Below, piece by piece: positions 41,272 to 50,612 of a DNA stretch of 64,000 bases. Every line of letters starts with the position of its first letter. Position 1 is the stretch's first letter. Origin of the DNA: Bacteroidales bacterium (GTDB lineage: Bacteria > Bacteroidota > Bacteroidia > Bacteroidales > F082); the NCBI GenBank assembly GCA_024400195.1, contig JAKSNC010000003.1, positions 25,881-89,880 of the forward strand, written 5' to 3'. The notes beneath the pieces are model-generated. The model was not told the DNA's origin. It searched no databases and saw only the letters and a list, made by a program, of their open reading frames with translations. The position numbers and the translations under genes were made by a program.

Positions 41272-41472
41272 TTAATGTTTGTGACTGTCTTCAGAACCGC
41301 CGCAATCGCAGATATTGCTAATTTCTTTTAGGCATTTCTCGCAGAGGCAGTCGGAATAATGTTCCTTCAGATGTTTCCGCGTCGTTGATGAAAGATTGAT
41401 TTTCACGCAGAAACAAGTGGCATTGTGACTGCATTCAAAAACGAAACCGCATCTCGGACATTTCTTTTTCAT
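41272..41472 (-). CDS. Cysteine-rich CWC-type small protein
   Basis: A 66-residue protein; the start at 41472 (MKKKCPRCGF) is chosen because it opens the zinc-ribbon-like motif. Pattern CPRCGFVFECSH...CFCVKINLS...CLCEKCLKEI fits the cysteine-rich CWC family (CxxC, then CxC, then CxCxxC). It is the first gene of the ABC importer operon, 11 bases before the binding protein. Metal binding is likely; the role is unknown. Confidence 0.8.
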   Translation of the reverse strand: MKKKCPRCGFVFECSHNATCFCVKINLSSTTRKHLKEHYSDCLCEKCLKEISNICDCGGSEDSHKH

Positions 41473-41492
41473 AAATTCACTCAAAACAGGCA

Positions 41493-41520
41493 CAAAATTA
41501 CGAAAAGATGGTTAATTTTG
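41493..41520. promoter_or_regulatory. Divergent -7 promoter elements
   Basis: Minus-strand TAATTTTG at 41493-41500 for the CWC-ABC operon and plus-strand TAATTTTG at 41513-41520 for the gene before mutL. Confidence 0.6.
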
Positions 41521-41550
41521 CACCTTTAACAAATAACAAACTTATTCTAT

Positions 41551-41877
41551 ATGTTGTCATTTTTTCCTAAACGCGAACGTCGCGAATTTAACTATGTTCC
41601 ACGCTATTATGATCCTCAGAAGGAGGCTTGGGAGAGAAAGAAGGCCGCGCGTGGTCTTGATTCTGAATTGAGTGAGGAAGAGAAGTTGAGAATCAGGCTC
41701 AGGACGAAGTGGGGACGTGATGTGGATAGTGGCGATGTCAAAAATAAAAGCTTGGGATTCAGCAAGATACGTACTTTATGTATTGTCGCATTTTGCATTT
41801 TCGCAGTTTATGTGGTCTTTTTCACGCCTCTTGTTGAGAATTGTGTCGAAATGTTCTTGAAAATCGGTGGAAGATGA
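41551..41877 (+). CDS. Small membrane protein upstream of mutL
   Basis: A 108-residue protein with a charged N-terminal half (PKRERREFNYVPRYYDPQKEAWERKK, then a Glu/Arg-rich stretch) and one C-terminal transmembrane helix (LCIVAFCIFAVYVVFF). I recall similar small proteins next to mutL in Bacteroidales but know no function. Its stop overlaps the mutL start (ATGA). Confidence 0.75.
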   Translation: MLSFFPKRERREFNYVPRYYDPQKEAWERKKAARGLDSELSEEEKLRIRLRTKWGRDVDSGDVKNKSLGFSKIRTLCIVAFCIFAVYVVFFTPLVENCVEMFLKIGGR

Positions 41878-43685
41878 CGGATATAATAAAACTTCTTCCT
41901 GATTCTGTTGCTAACCAGATTGCAGCCGGCGAGGTGATTCAGCGCCCCGCATCTGTGATTAAAGAGTTGGTAGAGAACGCGTTAGATGCCGGTGCCGATA
42001 AGATAGACATCGTCGTTAAAGATGCGGGGCGCACTCTCGTCTCCGTCATCGACAACGGCTGCGGCATGTCAGACACCGACGCGCGTCTCTGCTTTGAAAG
42101 ACACGCGACGTCGAAGATTAAAACCGCTGACGACCTTTTCAAACTGCGCACTATGGGCTTCAGAGGTGAGGCTCTCGCAAGTATCGCCGCCGTCGCGCAA
42201 GTGGAACTGATGACTAAGCGCGGTACCGATGAAATCGGCACTAAAATAGTCATTGAAGGCTCCGTCGTGAAGGAACAGACCGTCAAACCGATGGCGAAAG
42301 GTACTCATATTCACGTTAAAAACCTGTTTTTCAATGTGCCCGCACGACGTAACTTCCTCAAGTCTAACGAAGTCGAGATGAGACATGTCGTAGAGGAATT
42401 TACCCGTATTGCGATTATAAATCCAGAAGTGTCTTTCACATTGACTTCCAACGATAAAGAGATGTTTCATCTCTACGGAGGAACGCTCAAACAGCGTATT
42501 GTAGGGCTTTTCGGCAAGGAATATGACGGACGTCTGCTTCCCGTCGGACAAGAGACCAACAGCGTTGCCATTTCAGGTTTCATCGTCAAACCGGAGTTCT
42601 CGAAAAAAACGCGCGGCGAACAGTATTTCTTCGCGAACAAGCGTTTCATAAAACATTCATACCTGCATCACGCCGTCGAAAATGCTTTTCAAGAACTTCT
42701 TCCGAAAGATAGCTTTCCGGGTTATTTCATTGATATAGAAGTAGATCCGAAAAATATTGATGTCAATATCCATCCGACAAAGACCGAAGTTAATTTTATC
42801 GATGTGAAGTTGGTTTACGCAATTCTGCACGCCGCCGTCAGAAAGGCGATAGGACAACACAACCTCGCGCCGCTGCTTGATTTTAGCGTTGATACCGATG
42901 TTAATGCGGCATTCGACCAGGCCAGCATGATGGACAAGCCGATAACGCAACCTCATATCGATTTTAATCCGTCGTATAACCCGTTCAGAAACGCGACTCC
43001 GAAATCAAACGGCGAAAATTGGCGCATACTTTACGAATCTCATGATGCCCGCGTGGAAAACGATGAAAATCAAGGCGAAAACGAAAATGATAACCTTAAT
43101 ACGACGACTTCAAACGATCAGGATGGCCTTTATCTTCAACTTCAACAGTCGTTTATTGTGACGGCAATGCGGTCGGGACTGATGGTGATTGACCAGCATT
43201 TGGCTCATGAAAGGATTTTGTTTGATAAATTTCTTAAACAGATTGAAAATCACAATGTTCCATCACAGCAGGAACTGTTTCCGCACAATATCAACCTTAG
43301 TGCCGGAGACGCGTCGCTGCTTAAGGAAATACGTCCGGAATTAGAACAGATCGGTTTCACAATTGAGCCTATGGGACTTACTACTTTCGTTGTTAAAGGC
43401 ACGCCGGCAGACTTGAAAGAGACTGATATTCTTTCAGTTGTAGAAAATATTCTTGAGACGTGCAAGAACGGAGCCGGCGCGAAAATGGGGAAGTCCTTCA
43501 GCATTGCGAGGTCGATGGCGTCACAATCTGCCGTGAAATACGGACAACGACTGACTGTTGCGGAGATGAGGGATATGGTTGACAGACTTTTCGCCTGCCC
43601 AGTGCCGGAAACAGCCCCAAACGGAAAAAGAATATTTACAATATTGGATGTTAACGAATTAAAAAATAAACTTGCTCAGTCATGA
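41874..43685 (+). CDS. mutL: DNA mismatch repair protein MutL
   Basis: GHKL ATPase coordinating mismatch repair. The start at 41874 (MTDIIKLLPDSVANQIAAGE) matches the family N-terminus and overlaps the previous stop by four bases; an upstream in-frame ATG at 41841 is rejected. Motifs: ELVENALDAGA, DNGCGM, TSKI, GFRGEALASIAAV, GTHIHVKNLFFNVPAR. The C-terminal dimerisation domain is present (SFIVTAMRSGLMVIDQHLAHERILFD). The 603 residues are normal. Confidence 0.97.
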   Translation: MTDIIKLLPDSVANQIAAGEVIQRPASVIKELVENALDAGADKIDIVVKDAGRTLVSVIDNGCGMSDTDARLCFERHATSKIKTADDLFKLRTMGFRGEALASIAAVAQVELMTKRGTDEIGTKIVIEGSVVKEQTVKPMAKGTHIHVKNLFFNVPARRNFLKSNEVEMRHVVEEFTRIAIINPEVSFTLTSNDKEMFHLYGGTLKQRIVGLFGKEYDGRLLPVGQETNSVAISGFIVKPEFSKKTRGEQYFFANKRFIKHSYLHHAVENAFQELLPKDSFPGYFIDIEVDPKNIDVNIHPTKTEVNFIDVKLVYAILHAAVRKAIGQHNLAPLLDFSVDTDVNAAFDQASMMDKPITQPHIDFNPSYNPFRNATPKSNGENWRILYESHDARVENDENQGENENDNLNTTTSNDQDGLYLQLQQSFIVTAMRSGLMVIDQHLAHERILFDKFLKQIENHNVPSQQELFPHNINLSAGDASLLKEIRPELEQIGFTIEPMGLTTFVVKGTPADLKETDILSVVENILETCKNGAGAKMGKSFSIARSMASQSAVKYGQRLTVAEMRDMVDRLFACPVPETAPNGKRIFTILDVNELKNKLAQS

Positions 43686-44593
43686 CACAACAGCAATTCA
43701 GACCTTCACCATATAGTTTCCTTCCTCCAGTAGTTAAAAATCTGTTGATAATCAACGGTATATTTTTTCTTGCCATGATTGCGATGGACACAGTTTGGAG
43801 AATAGACCTTTCAAAAACGCTTGGACTTCATTATTTCAAGGCTTCCGACTTTCATCCCTACCAGCTTGTGACCTATATGTTCATGCACGGTAGTTTCGGA
43901 CATCTGTTTTTCAATATGTTTGCACTTTGGATGTTCGGTTCGACGATGGAAAACGTGTGGGGAAGCAAACGTTTTTTCATTTTCTACATGGTATGCGGCA
44001 TTGGAGCGGGATTGGTTCAGGAGGTGTCGCAGCATATTTATTTTCTCAGCGAACTTTCCAACTACACGACCGTTAATCTGGGTGGCAGAAACATTGTCCC
44101 GATGTCGGAATATTTGAATATGATGACGACTGTCGGTGCGTCAGGAGCGATATACGGGCTTCTGCTTGCCTTCGGAATGACCTTCCCGAACTCGTATATC
44201 TATTTGTATTTCTTCCTTCCGCTGAAGGCAAAATGGTTTGTGATGATTTACGCGGCCATAGAGCTCTTTTCGGGCTTCGGCGGCTCGGCTGACGGCGTGG
44301 CACATTTCGCGCATCTCGGCGGTATGTTGTTCGGCTTGGTACTTATTCTGATGTGGAGAAACGGAAACGGCTCTGTCGGCGGCTTCTTCGACAACATCAG
44401 GCGCAAAATGAGAAATAACGATAACAGATTCAATACTTACAGCCGTCCGAAAACAGACGAACAGTACAACAGAGAACGCGCTGACGATGAGGCAAGGACT
44501 GACGAAATTCTCGAAAAAATTGCAAAATCAGGGTATAAGAATCTGACGGACGAAGAAAAGGAGTTTTTGTTCAGGCAGAGTAAAAAACAATAA
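43682..44593 (+). CDS. Rhomboid-family intramembrane serine protease
   Basis: A 303-residue protease with six or seven transmembrane helices. HGSFGHLFFNMFALWMFG is the conserved first block, GASGAIYG carries the catalytic Ser and AHFAHLGGMLFG the catalytic His. The soluble C-terminus (ERADDEARTDEILEKIAKSG...LTDEEKEFL) is the DUF6576-type tail common in Bacteroidetes rhomboids. It overlaps mutL by four bases and the next gene by one base (TAATG). Confidence 0.93.
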   Translation: MTQQQFRPSPYSFLPPVVKNLLIINGIFFLAMIAMDTVWRIDLSKTLGLHYFKASDFHPYQLVTYMFMHGSFGHLFFNMFALWMFGSTMENVWGSKRFFIFYMVCGIGAGLVQEVSQHIYFLSELSNYTTVNLGGRNIVPMSEYLNMMTTVGASGAIYGLLLAFGMTFPNSYIYLYFFLPLKAKWFVMIYAAIELFSGFGGSADGVAHFAHLGGMLFGLVLILMWRNGNGSVGGFFDNIRRKMRNNDNRFNTYSRPKTDEQYNRERADDEARTDEILEKIAKSGYKNLTDEEKEFLFRQSKKQ

Positions 44594-45690
44594 TGTCGAT
44601 GGCTGAAAAGAATAAAAAGAGGAAAGGCTGTTTTTACACGCTGAAGACGTTTCTTTTGGTGTGTCTCGGCATCATCGTGACGATAGGTGCCGTGTGCTGC
44701 GCTATATGCCCTCACGTGCCGACGGCTGATTTTCCGTATGCGGCCTTGTTCGGTCTCGCTTTCTGGCCTTTGTTCTTTGCCGATATGTTTGTTATCGCCG
44801 TCCTCTTGATTTCGAGGTCGTATCGTGCCGTTATATTTATGCTTTTGTCGGCGGCGGTGCTTGTTCCGGGACTGCTTCGCTCGTATTCTTTCAGCAGCCG
44901 CGCCCGCGATGACGACGCGCTGAAAATCCTGTCGTATAACGTCGCTAACTTTCGGGATTTAGACAAAAAAACGCGTGACAGAGAAATCGTGAAGGAAGAA
45001 CTTTGCGAGATGGTTTCAGTGGAGAAGCCCGACATCGTCTGTATTCAGGAAGCCGGACTTCGGAATAATGCGTCAGCACGTAGTCTTGCTGAAAAAATTG
45101 GAATGCGGTATTATTATCTCGATGTTTCGAGTTCGAATGCGGTGTTCTCAAAATATGAGATAGATATTGCGGCAACGAATAATACAAGATTGAATAACAG
45201 TGGTTTTACTACCATTATTGATACCAAACACAATGGTAGGTTCGCGCTTGTCGTTCTTCATCTCACTTCGTTCAATATCACTTCGCAAGAGATAGATTAT
45301 ATAAACGGTGATAGGCAGGACACGATAGACGATAAATCTGTGGCAAAAGGCATCTTGAAAAAACTGTATGACGGCTTCAGGAAAAGGGGAGAGGAGATGA
45401 ATCATGTTGTGAAAAATCTTCCCAAAGACGATATTCCGTGCATCGTTTGCGGCGATTTCAACGAAACTCCGCTGTCGAATACCTACACAAGGATGCGCAA
45501 CGCCGGCTTTAAAGATTCCTTCATCGAAGTCGGAAAAGGACTCGGAGTGACGTACAGAGGACGGATTCCGCTTCTCAGAATCGACTATATTTGGCATAAC
45601 GACTTGATTGTGCCGAGCCGTTTCGATGTCGTGAAATACAAAAACTCCGATCATAATCCGGTCGTCATGTCGTTCCATATAGTTCGCTAA
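44593..45690 (+). CDS. Membrane-anchored endonuclease/exonuclease/phosphatase family protein
   Basis: A 365-residue protein with three N-terminal transmembrane helices (residues about 15-100) and an EEP domain: ALKILSYNVANFRD, EKPDIVCIQEAG, VVLHLTSFN, CIVCGDFNETPLSNTY, IDYIWHN and SDHNPVVMSF. Catalytic Asn, Glu, Asp and His positions are intact. The domain is probably extracytoplasmic. The substrate could be nucleic acid or a phospholipid/phosphate ester. ATG at 44593 overlaps the rhomboid stop; ATG at 44599 is an alternative. Confidence 0.88.
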   Translation: MSMAEKNKKRKGCFYTLKTFLLVCLGIIVTIGAVCCAICPHVPTADFPYAALFGLAFWPLFFADMFVIAVLLISRSYRAVIFMLLSAAVLVPGLLRSYSFSSRARDDDALKILSYNVANFRDLDKKTRDREIVKEELCEMVSVEKPDIVCIQEAGLRNNASARSLAEKIGMRYYYLDVSSSNAVFSKYEIDIAATNNTRLNNSGFTTIIDTKHNGRFALVVLHLTSFNITSQEIDYINGDRQDTIDDKSVAKGILKKLYDGFRKRGEEMNHVVKNLPKDDIPCIVCGDFNETPLSNTYTRMRNAGFKDSFIEVGKGLGVTYRGRIPLLRIDYIWHNDLIVPSRFDVVKYKNSDHNPVVMSFHIVR

Positions 45691-45694
45691 AAGT

Positions 45695-47713
45695 ATGAAT
45701 TTCAAGCTTATATCGGATTTTAAGCCGACTGGCGACCAGCCTCAGGCGATAGAGAAGCTCAAACAGGGGCTGATGAACGGAGAGAAATATCAGACTCTGC
45801 TCGGTGTTACCGGCTCCGGAAAGACTTTCACCATAGCGAATGTCATCGCGCAACTTAACAGGCCTGCTCTCGTTTTAAGTCATAACAAGACGCTCGCGGC
45901 ACAGCTTTACAATGAGTTTAAACAGTTTTTTCCTGAAAACGCCGTCGAATATTTCGTCTCGTATTATGATTATTATCAACCAGAAGCGTTCATTCCGCAG
46001 ACTAACACATATATTGAGAAGGATTTGGCGATCAATGACGACATCGACAAACTGCGTCTCGGTGCGACATCGGCGTTGTTGTCGGGACGCCGCGATGTGA
46101 TTGTCGTCTCGTCCGTCTCGTGCATCTACGGCATCGGCAATCCCGACGACTTCATTGAGAACGTCATCACGGTCGAAGTAGGACAGAATATCAGCCGCGA
46201 CAAACTTCTCTTTAAACTCACCAATTCGCTCTACAGCCGTAACGACATCGACTTCAACCGCGCGAAATTTCGAGTCAGAGGCGACACTCTCGATGTTTTT
46301 CCTGCTTATTCGGATATTCCGTACCGCATCATTTTCTGGGACGACGAGATAGAGTCGATAGAGAGTTTCGACCCGATTAACGGCACGCGGATAGAGTCGC
46401 TGAAAGAACTGACTATATTTCCGGCAAACATCTTCGTCACAACGGAGGCGAAAATCAAAGACGCGACGCGCGAGATACAGGAAGATATGTTTAGGCAGGC
46501 CGCGTATTTCCGCGAGATGGGGCGCGAACTTGAGGCAAAACGCATTGAGGACCGCGTCAGTAACGATATTGAGATGATTCGCGAACTCGGTTATTGCTCC
46601 GGTATTGAGAATTATTCGCGTTATTTCGACGGACGCAAGCCCGGGACACGGCCATTCTGCCTTCTTGATTATTTCCCCGACGACTTCATCACAGTCATCG
46701 ACGAGAGCCACGTCACGGTGCCGCAGATACGCGGAATGTACGGCGGCGACAGGTCGAGAAAGCAGAATCTTGTCGAATACGGCTTCCGACTTCCGGCAGC
46801 ACTTGACAACCGTCCGCTCAAATTCGATGAGTTTGAATCACTTACGGGACAGACGATTTATGTCAGTGCGACACCGGCCGATTATGAGATGAAGCAGACG
46901 GAAGGCGTTTATGTCGAGCAACTTATCCGTCCCACAGGCCTTCTCGACCCCATCATCGAAGTGCGCCCGTGCCTCAACCAGGTTGACGACCTCGTTGAAG
47001 AAATTAGAAAAGTGAGGGAAGGCGGTTTCCGCGTCTTGGCAACAACGCTTACTAAAAGGATGGCCGAGGAACTGACACGTTATCTTGTCGGCCTCGACAT
47101 TCCTACGAGATATATCCATTCCGATGTCGATACGCTTGAACGTGTCGAGATAATGACGGGACTTCGTTCCGGTGCTTTTGACGTCCTCGTCGGCGTGAAT
47201 CTTTTGCGCGAAGGCCTTGATTTACCTGAAGTTCAGCTTGTTGCGATTCTCGATGCCGATAAGGAGGGCTTCCTGCGTTCGGAGCGTTCTCTCACGCAGA
47301 CGGCTGGTCGTGCGGCCAGAAACGCGCAGAGCAAGGTCATAATGTATGCCGACGTCATAACGGAGTCGATGCAGAAGACGATAGACGAGACACAGCGTCG
47401 CCGCGAGATACAGATAAGGTATAACACGGAGCACGGTATAACGCCGAAAACCATTGTAAAACCGATAGGCAACGCTTTGGAGACCTCGATGAAGAAGAAC
47501 GTCGTGACATACGCCGCACGCGAGGACAAAGACAACGTTATCGCCGCCGAACCGTCTGTCTCATATAGCAGCATCGCCGATTTAAAGAAGGCTGTCGCCG
47601 AAGCGAAGAAGGAGATGGAGAAGGCGGTCAAAGCACTCGACTTCATCGCCGCCGCGCATTACCGCGACATCATGCAGGGCTTGGAAGAGAGACTCGGAAA
47701 GATGGCGAAGTAG
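45695..47713 (+). CDS. uvrB: Excinuclease ABC subunit B
   Basis: Nucleotide excision repair helicase-like protein of 672 residues. DQPQAIEKL, GVTGSGKTFTIANVI (Walker A), the beta-hairpin YYDYYQPEAFIPQTNTYIEK, VIDESHVTVPQIRGMY, and LREGLDLPEVQLVAILDADKEGFLRSE are canonical. The C-terminal UVR motif (MEKAVKALDFIAAAHYRDIM) is present for UvrC contact. Five bases after the EEP gene. Confidence 0.98.
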   Translation: MNFKLISDFKPTGDQPQAIEKLKQGLMNGEKYQTLLGVTGSGKTFTIANVIAQLNRPALVLSHNKTLAAQLYNEFKQFFPENAVEYFVSYYDYYQPEAFIPQTNTYIEKDLAINDDIDKLRLGATSALLSGRRDVIVVSSVSCIYGIGNPDDFIENVITVEVGQNISRDKLLFKLTNSLYSRNDIDFNRAKFRVRGDTLDVFPAYSDIPYRIIFWDDEIESIESFDPINGTRIESLKELTIFPANIFVTTEAKIKDATREIQEDMFRQAAYFREMGRELEAKRIEDRVSNDIEMIRELGYCSGIENYSRYFDGRKPGTRPFCLLDYFPDDFITVIDESHVTVPQIRGMYGGDRSRKQNLVEYGFRLPAALDNRPLKFDEFESLTGQTIYVSATPADYEMKQTEGVYVEQLIRPTGLLDPIIEVRPCLNQVDDLVEEIRKVREGGFRVLATTLTKRMAEELTRYLVGLDIPTRYIHSDVDTLERVEIMTGLRSGAFDVLVGVNLLREGLDLPEVQLVAILDADKEGFLRSERSLTQTAGRAARNAQSKVIMYADVITESMQKTIDETQRRREIQIRYNTEHGITPKTIVKPIGNALETSMKKNVVTYAAREDKDNVIAAEPSVSYSSIADLKKAVAEAKKEMEKAVKALDFIAAAHYRDIMQGLEERLGKMAK

Positions 47714-47807
47714 GGAATCAGTTTATTATTACGCTGTCGATTTTGCTTCAAAATCATTGCTAATCGAATGTTAAGGCTGTCGGCTTATGACAGGGGTGCT
47801 TTGTTAA

Positions 47808-48185
47808 TCAGCACAATCCCTTCAGTTTGTCAATTTCTCTTCTGTCTTTTTTCGTCGGACGACCGGCGCCTTTGTCGCGGTATTCAGTCTTAAAGGCGTG
47901 AAGCATCTCAATGCGTTCGTATTCTTCAGCCGGCGTTCTGTCGCAATAGACTGTCGCGATGTCTTTTGCCGAAACGCGGCTCTTCGGTATTCCGACGACT
48001 TCCACGACTTTGTGAAGTTGACCGACGGGAACGTGTATAATCTGTCCGATTTTTACGTTATGGCTTGGCTTGACGGCGGCATCATCAGCCTTCACACGTC
48101 CGCCTCGGCAAGCCTCGGCGGACTCTGAACGCGTCTTGAACAGACGAGCGCACCAGAGCCATTTGTCTATACGGGCTTCATCCAT
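47808..48185 (-). CDS. hslR: S4-domain RNA-binding protein, Hsp15-like
   Basis: A 125-residue protein. The start at 48185 (MDEARIDKWLWCARLFKTRS) is preferred because it opens the S4 domain and follows der by one base; a longer frame would overlap der. S4 motif RIDKWLWCARLFKTRSESAE and GGRVKADD...KIGQIIHV match Hsp15, which rescues stalled 50S subunits carrying peptidyl-tRNA. The C-terminus is basic (KGAGRPTKKDRREIDK), as in Bacteroidetes members. Confidence 0.9.
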   Translation of the reverse strand: MDEARIDKWLWCARLFKTRSESAEACRGGRVKADDAAVKPSHNVKIGQIIHVPVGQLHKVVEVVGIPKSRVSAKDIATVYCDRTPAEEYERIEMLHAFKTEYRDKGAGRPTKKDRREIDKLKGLC

Positions 48186-48186
48186 A

Positions 48187-49494
48187 TTATTTCTCCCTGA
48201 AGAAAAGCTGAATCGGAACGCCGTTGAAGTTCCAGTTTTCGCGAATCTTACCTTCAAGGAAGCGCATATATTGTTCCTTCACGTCCTTTGGAAGATTGCA
48301 GAAAAACACGAACTGCGGTGTCGGGCTCTTAAGCTGCGTGATGTATTTTATCTTGATATAACGTCCGCGCGAAGCCGTTGACGGCGGCATGGCTTCGATG
48401 ATTGGAAGCAGTGTGTCGTTGATTTCGCGCGTCGAAATCTTGCGTTCCCTGTTCTTATAAACCTGATTGACCGTCTCAAGAAGTTTGTACGTTCTCTGTC
48501 TGTTTATTGCAGATGTGAAGACGATGGTGTAGTCGGTGAACGGAGCCGTCTTGCTCTTGATGAATCTCTCGTATTCGATATGCGTATTCGAGTCTTTTTC
48601 AACGAGATCCCATTTGTTAACCACGAGTACGAGGCCTTTCTTGTTGCGTTCGATGAGGCGGAGTATGTTCATGTCCTGAGCCTCAAATCCCGTCGTCGCG
48701 TCGATAATCAGTATTGCCACGTCGCATTCTTCGATGGCGCGGATGGAGCGCATGACGGAATAAAACTCGATGTTTTCGCTGACTTTGTTTTTCTTGCGCA
48801 ATCCAGCCGTGTCAACGAGGATGAAGTCCATTCCGAAGGCGTTGAAGCGAGTGTTGTTGGCGTCGCGTGTCGTGCCGGCTATATCGGTGACGATGTTGCG
48901 TTCTGTGCCGAGGAAGGCGTTCACCATTGACGATTTGCCTACATTTGGCCGCCCGACTATCGCGAAACGCGGAAGGTTTGAAAAATCTTCCGTCGTCTCG
49001 TCAGGCAGCGCTTTGACAACTTCGTCAAGGAGGTCGCCGGTTCCTGTTCCCGTCATGGCTGAGATGGCATAAACTTCGCCGAGTCCGAGTGCGTAAAATT
49101 CTGAAGATTCGTTTGTCTTGCTCGGAATATCAGTTTTATTCGAGGCGAGGAACACGTGTTTTTTGCATCTGCGCAAGATGGCGGCGACATCTTCATCAAG
49201 CGGGTGAAGGCCTTCTTGACCGTCAACGACGAATATTATGACATCGGCCTCGTCGATGGCGAGGTTTACCTGTTTGCGTATCTCCGCTTCGAAAATGTCG
49301 TCAGAGCCAACGACATAACCGCCCGTATCTATCACTGTGAAGGATTTTCCGTTCCAGTCGCTGTGTCCGTAATGCCTGTCGCGCGTCACTCCGCTGGTTT
49401 CTTCTACGATGGCTTGGCGCGACTGCACCAAACGGTTGAAAAAAGTCGATTTGCCCACATTGGGACGACCTACTATTGCTACAATGTTACTCAT
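48187..49494 (-). CDS. der: Ribosome-associated GTPase Der (EngA)
   Basis: Double-GTPase protein for 50S assembly, 435 residues from ATG at 49494 (TTG two codons upstream rejected). Two G domains each start GRPNVGKS; DTGGYVVG and DTAGLRKKNK are the G3 loops; NKTD and NKWD the G4 loops. The C-terminal KH-like domain follows (RYIKIKYITQLKSPTPQFVF). Adjacent to era. Confidence 0.97.
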   Translation of the reverse strand: MSNIVAIVGRPNVGKSTFFNRLVQSRQAIVEETSGVTRDRHYGHSDWNGKSFTVIDTGGYVVGSDDIFEAEIRKQVNLAIDEADVIIFVVDGQEGLHPLDEDVAAILRRCKKHVFLASNKTDIPSKTNESSEFYALGLGEVYAISAMTGTGTGDLLDEVVKALPDETTEDFSNLPRFAIVGRPNVGKSSMVNAFLGTERNIVTDIAGTTRDANNTRFNAFGMDFILVDTAGLRKKNKVSENIEFYSVMRSIRAIEECDVAILIIDATTGFEAQDMNILRLIERNKKGLVLVVNKWDLVEKDSNTHIEYERFIKSKTAPFTDYTIVFTSAINRQRTYKLLETVNQVYKNRERKISTREINDTLLPIIEAMPPSTASRGRYIKIKYITQLKSPTPQFVFFCNLPKDVKEQYMRFLEGKIRENWNFNGVPIQLFFREK

Positions 49495-49503
49495 AATCAA
49501 AAA

Positions 49504-50391
49504 TCAATCTGCTGTGACGTATCCGAAATTCTTCAGTTCCTGTTCATTGTCACGCCAGTCCTTATCCACTTTGACGAACATGTTCAGAAACACTTTTTTT
49601 CCAACAAACTCCTCAATATCGGCGCGTGCCGAGATGCCGACCTTTTTCAGTGCCGAGCCTCCTTTTCCGATGATAATGGCCTTCTGCGACTCGCGCGAAA
49701 CATATATGACGACGCGGATGTTGATCATCTTCTCGCTTTCCTCGTATGATTCCACAACGACTTCGACAGAATAGGGAATCTCCTGTTTGTAGTTCAAGAG
49801 GATTTTCTCCCTGATGATTTCCGTGACGAAGAAACGCATCGATTTGTCCGTCAACTCGTCTTTTGGAAAGTAGGGATGGCATTCGGGCAGTTTCTCTATG
49901 ATGCAGTCGAAAAGATGTCTTATATTGGCATGATGAAGTGCCGAAATGGGGAAGATTTCAGCCTGTGGAACGCGCTCCTGCCATGCAAGAACTTCTTTTT
50001 CAACCGTTTCCTGATCGGAAGTGTCTATTTTGTTAAGTAAGATGAAGACTGGAACGTTGGCGTTTTTTACTTTGTCAACTGTTTCATCGTCAATATGTTT
50101 GTCGGTTATGTCGATGACGTACAAAATCAAATCCGCGTCGAGAAAGGCCACATTCACAAACTTATTCATTATCTCGTGCATCTTGTAGGCCGGTTTCTTT
50201 ATGATGCCGGGCGTGTCGGAAAAGACTATCTGGAAGTCGTCTCCGTTGACGATGCCGAGTATTCTGTGGCGCGTCGTCTGGGCCTTTGACGTTATTATCG
50301 AAATCTTTTCCCCGACGAGGTCGTTCATCAATGTTGACTTGCCCACGTTGGGTTTCCCTATTATATTGACATATCCGGATTTGTGTCCCAT
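49504..50391 (-). CDS. era: GTPase Era
   Basis: 16S rRNA maturation GTPase, 295 residues from ATG at 50391 (MGHKSGYVNIIGKPNVGKST); an in-frame extension to 50478 is rejected because it passes the promoter element at 50421-50428. G1 GKPNVGKS, G3 DTPGIIKKP, G4 NKIDT, C-terminal KH domain (EIPYSVEVVVESYEESE, IIGKGGSALKKVG). Followed nine bases later by der. Confidence 0.97.
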   Translation of the reverse strand: MGHKSGYVNIIGKPNVGKSTLMNDLVGEKISIITSKAQTTRHRILGIVNGDDFQIVFSDTPGIIKKPAYKMHEIMNKFVNVAFLDADLILYVIDITDKHIDDETVDKVKNANVPVFILLNKIDTSDQETVEKEVLAWQERVPQAEIFPISALHHANIRHLFDCIIEKLPECHPYFPKDELTDKSMRFFVTEIIREKILLNYKQEIPYSVEVVVESYEESEKMINIRVVIYVSRESQKAIIIGKGGSALKKVGISARADIEEFVGKKVFLNMFVKVDKDWRDNEQELKNFGYVTAD

Positions 50392-50420
50392 AAAATTTTT
50401 TTCATTTTTTTCTTGACTTG

Positions 50421-50443
50421 CAAAGATAAAACATTTAACTTTG
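50421..50443. promoter_or_regulatory. Back-to-back -7 promoter elements for era and tRNA-fMet
   Basis: Minus-strand TATCTTTG at 50421-50428 for era-der and plus-strand TAACTTTG at 50436-50443 for the initiator tRNA, seven bases apart. A 7+2+7 palindrome GTTAAAAGTTTTTAAC (50461-50476) lies in the tRNA leader. Confidence 0.6.
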
Positions 50444-50493
50444 CACTCGCTTACGAAAAGGTTAAAAGTTTTTAACAAAGCCTTTTTTCAGGA

Positions 50494-50565
<72 letters not shown>

Positions 50566-50579
50566 CAAAACGACAGCAA

Positions 50580-50612
50580 AGTGGAAATCTCAAAGAGATT
50601 TCCACTTTTTTT
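50580..50612 (+). terminator. Intrinsic terminator of tRNA-fMet
   Basis: Perfect 12-bp stem AGTGGAAATCTC / GAGATTTCCACT with loop AAA and seven T residues, 15 bases after the tRNA. Confidence 0.9.

Noticed and set aside
45875-46711. A 278-codon minus-strand frame.
   Set aside because: Antisense shadow of uvrB, whose coding sequence is certain.
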